Assembly (NCBI RefSeq): GCF_003259365.1
Contig: NZ_QLLY01000004.1
Coordinates: 62,001-126,000 of the forward strand
Length of the DNA stretch: 64,000 bases
Reading direction: 5' to 3'
DNA from: Streptomyces sp. PsTaAH-137
GTDB taxonomy: Bacteria; Actinomycetota; Actinomycetes; Streptomycetales; Streptomycetaceae
Shown here: in pieces, positions 57,738 to 64,000 of the stretch
How the letters are laid out: each line of letters begins with the position of its first letter
Numbering within the stretch: the first letter of the stretch is position 1
The notes under the pieces: generated by a model
Seen by the model: the letters and a program-made list of their open reading frames with translations, nothing else
Databases searched by the model: none
What the model was told of the DNA's origin: nothing
Position numbers and translations under genes: made by a program

Positions 57738-60143
57738 CTACCGGCGCTGCGACACCACCTCCGGGTCCGCCTGCTCGGGCACCCGCCCGGGCTTCCCGTC
57801 GCCGTCCGGGTCGTCACCGACGACGATGCCGCGCCGCTTGGAGACGTATACCGCGCCGATGATGACGCCGAGCGAGACGACGGCGATCGCGACCCGCACG
57901 GGCACGCTGGCGTCGTCGCCGTAGCTGAATTTGACGACCGCGGGCGCGATCAGCAGCGCGACGAGGTTCATCACCTTCAGGAGCGGGTTGATGGCCGGGC
58001 CCGCGGTGTCCTTGAACGGGTCGCCGACCGTGTCGCCGATGACGGTGGCCTCGTGCGCCTCGCTGCCCTTGCCGCCGTGGTGGCCGTCCTCGACGAGCTT
58101 CTTGGCGTTGTCCCACGCGCCACCGGAGTTGGCCAGGAACACCGCCATCAGCGTGCCGGTGCCGATCGCTCCGGCGAGATAGGCGCCGAGCGCGCCGACG
58201 CCGAGCGTGAAGCCGATCGCGATCGGCGCCATGACGGCGAGCAGGCCGGGCGTGGCCAGCTCCCTGAGCGCGTCCTTGGTGCAGATGTCGACGACGCGCC
58301 CGTACTCCGGCTTCTCGGTGTGGTCCATGATCCCGGGGTGCTCGCGGAACTGCCGCCGCACCTCGTAGACCACCGAACCCGCCGACCGCGAGACGGCGTT
58401 GATGGCGAGTCCGGAGAAGAGGAACACCACCGCGGCTCCGGCGATGAGCCCCACCAGGTTGTTGGGCTGCGAGATGTCCATGACCAGGTTCATCGGCCCG
58501 CCCTCGCCGACCTTCTCGCCGACGTCGCTCGCGGCCGTGAGGATCGCGTCGCGGTACGAGCCGAAGAGCGCGGCCGCCGCGAGGACGGCCGTGGCGATGG
58601 CGATGCCCTTGGTGATGGCCTTCGTGGTGTTGCCGACGGCGTCGAGGTCGGTGAGCACCTGGGCGCCCGCGCCCTGGACGTCGCCGGACATCTCGGCGAT
58701 GCCCTGGGCGTTGTCGGAGACGGGCCCGAAGGTGTCCATGGCGACGATCACGCCGACGGTGGTGAGCAGCCCGGTGCCGGCCAGCGCGACCGCGAACAGC
58801 GCGAGCATGATCGACGTGCCGCCGAGCAGGAACGCGCCGTAGACGCCGAGCCCGATCAACACCGCCGTGTAGACGGCCGATTCGAGCCCCACCGAGATGC
58901 CCGCGAGGACCACGGTCGCCGGGCCCGTCAGGCTCGTCTTGCCGATGTCCCTGACGGGGCGCCGGGTGGTCTCGGTGAAGTAGCCGGTGAGCTGCTGGAT
59001 GAGGGCCGCGAGCACGATGCCGATGGCGACGGCGACGACCGCGAGGATCCGCGGGTCTCCGTCCTTGGCCCGGATGGCGGCGTCGGTGACCCCGTCCAGG
59101 TCGGCGTACTTGCCCGGCAGGTACAGGAAGACGGCCGCGGTCACCAGGGCGAGCGAGATCACCGCGGAGATGAAGAAGCCGCGGTTGATGGCGCTCATGC
59201 CCGAGCGGTCGGTCCGGCGCGGCGCGACGGCGAAGATGCCGATCATCGCCGTGAGCACCCCGATCGCGGGCACGATCAGCGGGAACGCGAGCCCCGAGTC
59301 GCCGAAGGCCGCCTTGCCGAGGATCAGCGCGGCGACCAGCGTAACGGCGTACGACTCGAAGAGGTCGGCGGCCATTCCGGCGCAGTCGCCGACGTTGTCG
59401 CCCACGTTGTCCGCGATGGTCGCGGCATTGCGCGGATCGTCCTCCGGAATGCCCTGCTCGACCTTGCCGACCAGGTCGGCGCCGACGTCGGCGGCCTTGG
59501 TGAAGATGCCGCCGCCGACCCTCATGAACATGGCGATCAGCGCGGCGCCGAGCCCGAATCCCTCCAGCACCTTGGGCGCGTCGGCGGCGTAGACGAGGAC
59601 GACGCAGGAGGCGCCGAGCAGTCCGAGCCCCACGGTGAACATGCCGACGACGCCACCCGTGCGAAATGCGATCTTCATTGCGTGGTGCGAGACCGTGGTG
59701 AGATCTTTTTCCGGCTCGCCCTCCGCCGGTGTCGCTTCCCTGGCCGCCGCGGCCACACGCACATTACTGCGCACCGCCAGCCACATTCCGATATAGCCGG
59801 TGATCGCCGAGAAGACCGCGCCGATCAAGAAAAAGATCGAACGCCCGGCGCGCTGATTCCAGTCGTCGGCCGGCAGCAGCAGGAGCAGGAAGAACACCAC
59901 GACGGCGAATACACCGAGGGTGCGCAGCTGTCGCCCCAGATACGCTTTCGCGCCTTCCTGCACCGCGGCCGCGATCTCTTTCATGGATGGAGTGCCCTCG
60001 CCCGCCGCGAGCACCTGACGCACCAGGACCCCTGCGACGGCGAGCGCCGCGAGCGCGACGAGCGCGATGACGATCACGATCAGTCGGTTGTCGTCCGTCA
60101 GAACTGCGGCTGCGAGGCTTGCGAACTGAGAAGGCTCCGCCAT
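57738..60143 (-). CDS. hppA: Membrane-bound H+-translocating pyrophosphatase, K+-independent type
   Basis: ATG at 60143 with AAGGAGG upstream; 801 residues, about 16 membrane helices. The catalytic region DVGADLVGKVEQGIPEDDPRNAATIADNVGDNVGDCAGM and the late DNAKKLVED motif are conserved. The K+-sensitivity site reads GNTTKAITKGIAIATA, with Lys where K+-dependent enzymes have Ala, so it should pump protons without potassium. It stores pyrophosphate energy as a proton gradient. It is preceded by an AT-rich region with repeats (60144-60409). Confidence 0.95.
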   Translation of the reverse strand: MAEPSQFASLAAAVLTDDNRLIVIVIALVALAALAVAGVLVRQVLAAGEGTPSMKEIAAAVQEGAKAYLGRQLRTLGVFAVVVFFLLLLLPADDWNQRAGRSIFFLIGAVFSAITGYIGMWLAVRSNVRVAAAAREATPAEGEPEKDLTTVSHHAMKIAFRTGGVVGMFTVGLGLLGASCVVLVYAADAPKVLEGFGLGAALIAMFMRVGGGIFTKAADVGADLVGKVEQGIPEDDPRNAATIADNVGDNVGDCAGMAADLFESYAVTLVAALILGKAAFGDSGLAFPLIVPAIGVLTAMIGIFAVAPRRTDRSGMSAINRGFFISAVISLALVTAAVFLYLPGKYADLDGVTDAAIRAKDGDPRILAVVAVAIGIVLAALIQQLTGYFTETTRRPVRDIGKTSLTGPATVVLAGISVGLESAVYTAVLIGLGVYGAFLLGGTSIMLALFAVALAGTGLLTTVGVIVAMDTFGPVSDNAQGIAEMSGDVQGAGAQVLTDLDAVGNTTKAITKGIAIATAVLAAAALFGSYRDAILTAASDVGEKVGEGGPMNLVMDISQPNNLVGLIAGAAVVFLFSGLAINAVSRSAGSVVYEVRRQFREHPGIMDHTEKPEYGRVVDICTKDALRELATPGLLAVMAPIAIGFTLGVGALGAYLAGAIGTGTLMAVFLANSGGAWDNAKKLVEDGHHGGKGSEAHEATVIGDTVGDPFKDTAGPAINPLLKVMNLVALLIAPAVVKFSYGDDASVPVRVAIAVVSLGVIIGAVYVSKRRGIVVGDDPDGDGKPGRVPEQADPEVVSQRR

Positions 60144-60339
60144 TCGTCCTCCTTGACGCTTGGGCTGAGCTCAAGATGTGGACGGATTGTAGGGAGCGGA
60201 ACCTGATCTCAACAGGGCGCCGCAAACGGAATTGTTCTCCACCAGAAGAATGATCCATAAACCCCGCTAATTCATTGAGGGCATTAGCGGGAAAGACGAT
60301 CTAGAGATGCGCACCGAAAAATCGATCTAGAAAACAAGA
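60144..60339. promoter_or_regulatory. AT-rich spacer upstream of hppA with repeats
   Basis: Low-GC stretch with ACCCCGCTAATTCATTGAGGGCATTAGCGGG-type hairpin (arms CCGCTAAT and ATTAGCGG, about 60266-60291), and CGATCTAGA repeated at 60297-60305 and 60323-60331. No gene is seen. It should contain the hppA promoter. Confidence 0.5.
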
Positions 60340-60374
60340 AAGCCTCTGATCGCCTTTACGGTGATCAGAGGCTT
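60340..60374 (-). terminator. Intrinsic terminator after apgA
   Basis: AAGCCTCTGATC (60340-60351) pairs with GATCAGAGGCTT (60363-60374), loop 11 bases, followed on the minus strand by TTCTTGTTTTCTAG. It lies 35 bases after the ATPase gene. Confidence 0.8.
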
Positions 60375-60409
60375 GAGAAAAAGCGCACAAGCGCAGAGCG
60401 GTGGACGCT

Positions 60410-60841
60410 TTACGGCAGCAGGGTCGCGGGCAGCGTCGGCCAGCTCATCCGGATGAGTCCGCCGTCCGCGTCCGCGGTGACCTCGACGTCGTCGACGAGG
60501 CCGCTGATGACCGCGAGGCCCATCTCGTCCTCGCCCTCCGGGTCCGGCTCCTCACCCGTACCGGCGACACCGGGGGCCGCGATGGTCGCGTGCGGCGCCT
60601 CGTCACCGACCTCGATGGAGAACTGCTTCTCCTCCTCGATCAGCGCCACCAGCACCGGCGCCGTGATGCCGCCCGCCTGGTGCAGGCCGACGGCGCGGGA
60701 GCAGGCCTCGCCCACGGCGAGCCTGACCTCGTCGAGCACGGCCTCGTCCACGCCCGCCCTGCGCGCCATCGCGGCCGCCACCAGGCGGGCCGTGCGGACG
60801 TGCTCGGGCAGAGGGCTGAAGCGGAGTTCGACGGTGGCCAT
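60410..60841 (-). CDS. apgA: Anti-sigma factor, RsbW-like ATPase (ApgA)
   Basis: A 143-residue GHKL ATPase: the N-box is DEVRLAVGEACSRAVGLH, then EVGDEAP and DEMGLAVISGLVDDVEV (ATP-lid Gly). In S. coelicolor the gene next to bldG, SCO3548, encodes ApgA, an anti-sigma factor whose partner is BldG. Here it follows bldG by 146 bases in the same orientation and may be cotranscribed. Confidence 0.9.
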   Translation of the reverse strand: MATVELRFSPLPEHVRTARLVAAAMARRAGVDEAVLDEVRLAVGEACSRAVGLHQAGGITAPVLVALIEEEKQFSIEVGDEAPHATIAAPGVAGTGEEPDPEGEDEMGLAVISGLVDDVEVTADADGGLIRMSWPTLPATLLP

Positions 60842-60987
60842 GCATCCCCCTCGGACGTACGGGCGTGCTCTCGGGGACCGGGCACGGTTCTTGGCCGCCC
60901 GATCCCCGTCTCTCTATCGATCTTCCCGCGATGAGCCGACCCAGTCACCCGGCGGACGCGCCGGGCGGCTCGGGCCTGCTCGCCGGC

Positions 60988-61329
60988 TCAGTCGGTCGCC
61001 GCGACGGCTTCCTCGACCGAGGTGTGGATCGGGAACACCTTGGTCAGACCGGTGATCCGGAAGATCTTGAGAATGCGCTCCTGGTTGCAGACCAGGCGCA
61101 GCGAGCCCTCGTGGGCACGCACCCGCTTCAGGCCGCCGACCAGCACGCCGAGCCCGGTGGAGTCGAGGAAGTCCACGCCCTCCATGTCGACGACAAGGTG
61201 GAAACTGCCGTCATTCACCAGCTCGACCAGCTGCTCGCGCAGCTTGGGCGCGGTATACACATCGATTTCTCCACCGACCTCGACGACCGTACGATCGCCG
61301 ACGGTACGGGTCGACAGGGACAGGTCCAC
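60988..61329 (-). CDS. bldG: Anti-anti-sigma factor BldG
   Basis: A 113-residue STAS-domain protein with the phosphorylatable serine Ser57 in [19 protein letters not shown]. BldG controls sporulation and antibiotic production in Streptomyces by switching anti-sigma factors when dephosphorylated. N-terminal [30 protein letters not shown] matches the known protein. apgA follows. The 109-bp divergent region before the helicase gene (61330-61438) contains the bldG promoter. Confidence 0.96.
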
Positions 61330-61438
61330 GGATCCTCCAGCACCTTGCTATCGAGCGGTCGCCCCTCGGGGACACCTCGGCTTGATCCCCCGGGACGGTT
61401 CGCCAGCCGCGAAGGCATTCAATCACTTACCAGCAGGC

Positions 61439-63865
61439 ATGCACGACGCCTTGGAAGCATTGTCCGTCACGCCAGTGACAGACTCGGAGCCGATGGCCAA
61501 GAATCACCGATCCGAACGACCCGCGGCATCCGACGCCTCCCGCCCTGCTCCCGGGGCGATTCTGGACAGGCTCGCCACGGGTCCGAGCAGGGCTGCGCGC
61601 ATCACCCATACGGAGCACTTGCCCCCTCGTCCGGGACGTCATGCAGTCTGGCCGGATCGGATCCGGGCCGAGGTCGTCGCGACCGTCCAGGAGGCCGGAA
61701 TCGAGCACCCCTGGGCCCACCAGGCACTGGCCGCGGAGCACGCGCTCGACGGCGAGTCGGTGGTCGTGGCCACCGGCACGGCCTCCGGAAAGTCCCTGGC
61801 GTACCTCGTCCCGGCCCTGTCGGCGCTCCTGGACGGCTCCGAGGCGCCGAACGGCCGCGGGGCGACCACGCTCTACCTCGCCCCGACGAAGGCGCTCGCA
61901 GCGGACCAGTGCCGATCGGTGAAGGAACTTTCACAACCGCTGGGCACGGCGATCCGGCCGGCGGTGTACGACGGCGACACTCCGTTCGAGGAACGCGAGT
62001 GGGTTCGCCAGTACGCCAACTACGTCCTCACCAATCCCGACATGCTGCACCGCGGCATATTGCCCTCGCACCCCCGCTGGTCCTCCTTCCTCAAGGCCCT
62101 CAAGTACGTCGTCATCGACGAGTGCCACACCTACCGCGGCGTCTTCGGCAGCCACGTCGCCCAGATCCTGCGCCGCCTGCGCCGCCTCTGCGCCCGCTAC
62201 GGCTCCGAGCCGGTCTTCCTCCTCGCCTCCGCCACGGCGGCCGATCCCGCCGTCGCCGGACAGCGCCTGACGGGCCTGCCGATCGTCGAGGTCGCCGACG
62301 ACGCCTCGCCCCGCGGCGAGCTCGTCTTCGCCCTCTGGGAGCCGCCCCTCACCGAGATGCAGGGCGAGAAGGGCGCCCCGGTGCGCCGCACGGCGACCGC
62401 CGAGACGGCCGACCTGCTCACCGACCTCACCGTGCAGGGCATCCGCTCGGTCGCCTTCGTACGGTCCCGGCGCGGCGCCGAGCTGATCGCGGTGATCGCC
62501 CAGGAACGTCTGGCCGAGATCGACCGCTCGCTGCCGCGCCGGGTGGCCGCCTACCGCGGCGGCTATCTCGCCGAGGAGCGCCGCGCCCTCGAAGCCGCCC
62601 TGCACTCCGGCGAACTCCTCGGCCTCGCCGCCACCACCGCCCTCGAACTCGGCATCGACGTCTCCGGCCTCGACGCCGTGGTGATCGCCGGCTATCCGGG
62701 CACCCGCGCCTCCCTGTGGCAGCAGGCGGGCCGGGCAGGCCGCTCGGGCCAGGGAGCGCTCGCGGTCCTGGTGGCCCGCGACGATCCCCTGGACACCTAC
62801 CTGGTCCACCACCCGGAGGCCCTCTTCGAGCAGCCGGTGGAGTCGACGGTCCTCGACCCCGACAACCCGTACGTACTGGCCCCGCACCTGTGCGCGGCCG
62901 CCTCCGAACTCCCCCTAACCGAACCGGACTTCGCCCTCTTCGGCCCGGCTGTCGGCGATCTCCTCCCGCAGCTGGAGGCGGCGAAGCTGCTGCGCCGCCG
63001 CTCCGGCACCAAGGCCTGGCACTGGACGCGCCGCGAGTCCGCCGCCGACTTGGCCGACATCCGCGGCGAGGGCGGCGACCCGGTCCAGATCGTCGAGGCG
63101 AGCACCGGCCGGCTCCTCGGCACGGTCGACGCCGGCTCGGCCCACACCACCGTCCACGACGGCGCGGTCCACCTCCACCAGGGCCGCACCTACGTCGTCA
63201 AGCAGCTCGACCTCGACGACAACGTCGCCCTGGTCGAACCGGCGAACCCCACGTACTCCACGACGGCCCGCGACACCACGGCCATCTCCATCCTGGAGAC
63301 GGACGTCGAAGTCCCCTGGGGCGACGGCTCGTTGTGCTACGGATCGGTGGAAGTGACCAACCAGGTCGTCGGCTATCTCCGCCGCCGCCTGATCACCGGC
63401 GAAGTGCTCGGCGAGACGAAACTCGACCTCCCTCCTCGTACGCTGCGCACCCGCGCGGTGTGGTGGACGGTCACCGAGGACCAGTTGGACGCCGCCCGGG
63501 TGAACCCCGAGATCCTCGGCGGCGCCCTGCACGCCGCCGAACACGCCTCCATCGGCCTGCTCCCCCTCTTCGCCACCTGCGACCGCTGGGACATCGGCGG
63601 CGTCTCCATCCCGCTGCACCCGGACACCCTGCTGCCGACGGTCTTCGTCTACGACGGCCACCCCGGCGGGGCGGGCTTCGCCGAGCGCGCCTTCCACACC
63701 GCCAAGGAGTGGCTGACCGCCACCCGCGAGGCCATCGCCTCCTGCGAGTGCGAGGCCGGCTGCCCGTCGTGCATCCAGTCCCCCAAGTGCGGCAACGGCA
63801 ACGATCCGCTGCACAAGCGCGGGGCGGTTCGACTCCTGTCGACGCTGCTGAAACAGGCGCCGTAG
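61439..63865 (+). CDS. DEAD/DEAH-box helicase of the MrfA/YprA type
   Basis: Start ATG 61439 (MHDALEALSV), 808 residues; ATG 61493 (MAKNHRSERP) with CGGAG upstream is a shorter option. Walker A is GTASGKS (113-119), motif II is VIDECHTYRGVFGSHVAQILRRLRR (DECH), and helicase C-terminal motifs include TTALELGIDVSGLDAVVIAGYPG and QQAGRAGRSGQG. The C-terminal DUF1998-like region holds the four-Cys cluster CECEAGCPSCIQSPKCGNGND that binds zinc in MrfA, a B. subtilis helicase that removes mitomycin lesions. DNA repair is therefore inferred. It is divergent from bldG. Confidence 0.92.
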   Translation: MHDALEALSVTPVTDSEPMAKNHRSERPAASDASRPAPGAILDRLATGPSRAARITHTEHLPPRPGRHAVWPDRIRAEVVATVQEAGIEHPWAHQALAAEHALDGESVVVATGTASGKSLAYLVPALSALLDGSEAPNGRGATTLYLAPTKALAADQCRSVKELSQPLGTAIRPAVYDGDTPFEEREWVRQYANYVLTNPDMLHRGILPSHPRWSSFLKALKYVVIDECHTYRGVFGSHVAQILRRLRRLCARYGSEPVFLLASATAADPAVAGQRLTGLPIVEVADDASPRGELVFALWEPPLTEMQGEKGAPVRRTATAETADLLTDLTVQGIRSVAFVRSRRGAELIAVIAQERLAEIDRSLPRRVAAYRGGYLAEERRALEAALHSGELLGLAATTALELGIDVSGLDAVVIAGYPGTRASLWQQAGRAGRSGQGALAVLVARDDPLDTYLVHHPEALFEQPVESTVLDPDNPYVLAPHLCAAASELPLTEPDFALFGPAVGDLLPQLEAAKLLRRRSGTKAWHWTRRESAADLADIRGEGGDPVQIVEASTGRLLGTVDAGSAHTTVHDGAVHLHQGRTYVVKQLDLDDNVALVEPANPTYSTTARDTTAISILETDVEVPWGDGSLCYGSVEVTNQVVGYLRRRLITGEVLGETKLDLPPRTLRTRAVWWTVTEDQLDAARVNPEILGGALHAAEHASIGLLPLFATCDRWDIGGVSIPLHPDTLLPTVFVYDGHPGGAGFAERAFHTAKEWLTATREAIASCECEAGCPSCIQSPKCGNGNDPLHKRGAVRLLSTLLKQAP

Positions 63866-63882
63866 GGAGTCGCGTCGCGGGT

Positions 63883-64000
63883 TCATCGCGGGTCGGGGTC
63901 GTCGAGCCCGTCGGGGCCGTCGAGCCCGTCGAGCCCGTCGGGGCCGTCGGGGTCAAAGCCCGGATCGGGACCGGCCCCGGATCCGGCCCCGGGTCTCGCC
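63883..64000 (-). CDS. 3' end of an unidentified gene (Asp/Gly/Pro-rich tail)
   Basis: On the minus strand an open frame runs in from the window edge to a TGA at 63883-63885, encoding a low-complexity C-terminus made of DGP and DGL repeats (FDPDGPDGLDGLDGPDGLDDPDPR). The repeats come from tandem 9-mers GTCGAGCCC/GTCGGGGCC at 63897-63953. Only 39 codons are visible, so neither the gene nor its product can be identified, and it could be a chance frame. Confidence 0.35.
   Translation of the reverse strand, partial: ARPGAGSGAGPDPGFDPDGPDGLDGLDGPDGLDDPDPR

Noticed and set aside
63890..63960. CRISPR-like repeat array
   Set aside because: The units are contiguous 9-mers in coding phase, without spacers or cas genes.

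Overview
The window is a piece of a Streptomyces chromosome. GC content is very high, codon third positions are almost always G or C, GTG and TTG starts are common, and the genes include BldG, a TipA-type regulator, XRE/DUF397/ATPase developmental regulators and a TopA with a lysine-rich tail. From memory, the gene order resembles S. coelicolor around SCO3400-SCO3434 (left) and SCO3540-SCO3550 (right). No insertion sequence, integrase, prophage, CRISPR array or rRNA operon was seen; there is one tRNA gene.

Left core (1-21 kb): folate genes (folB, folK, folE), ftsH, hpt, tilS, a zincin-like protease, dacB, ppa, a ThrE-type exporter, a DedA protein, tipA with its palindromic promoter, a ClC channel followed by glutamate decarboxylase, PadR and DinB-like proteins, a DUF397/ATPase/XRE regulatory module whose two target genes share an 18-bp operator-like sequence, and an aldehyde dehydrogenase.

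Middle, more variable (21-43 kb): zinc-independent L31/L33 paralogues behind a Zur-box-like palindrome, a lipoprotein, a FUSC membrane protein, ArsR with an oxidoreductase, a DUF2786 protein, an ECF41 sigma operon with an exact ECF41-type promoter, a small family A DNA polymerase, and a SigE-type sigma factor with a membrane partner. The most interesting part is a tightly coupled operon at 33.5-38.3 kb: an SHMT-like PLP enzyme, a large divergent class II aldolase, a YbaK-type aminoacyl-tRNA deacylase and an EamA exporter. It has the parts expected for making an unusual beta-hydroxy amino acid, keeping it out of proteins and exporting it, in logic like the fluorothreonine system of S. cattleya. 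A BTAD/SARP regulator, an alpha/beta hydrolase, and a TetR/SDR pair with two shared operators follow.

Right core (43-64 kb): tRNA-Thr(CGU), a TAP-like peptidase lipoprotein, DNA polymerase III delta', a GNAT protein, a membrane-anchored thymidylate kinase fusion, topA, two TM2 proteins around a DUF2752 protein, a methyltransferase, a lipoprotein, the H+-pyrophosphatase, the anti-sigma/anti-anti-sigma pair ApgA/BldG, an MrfA/YprA-type helicase and the end of an unidentified gene.

A dispersed GC-rich repeat (core GCAGTTCCCCGCGCCCCT) occurs about nine times in gene-end spacers, often as inverted pairs, and in two genes forms the last codons and stop. Starts were chosen from ribosome binding sites and family length; functions are inferred from visible motifs, without database searches.
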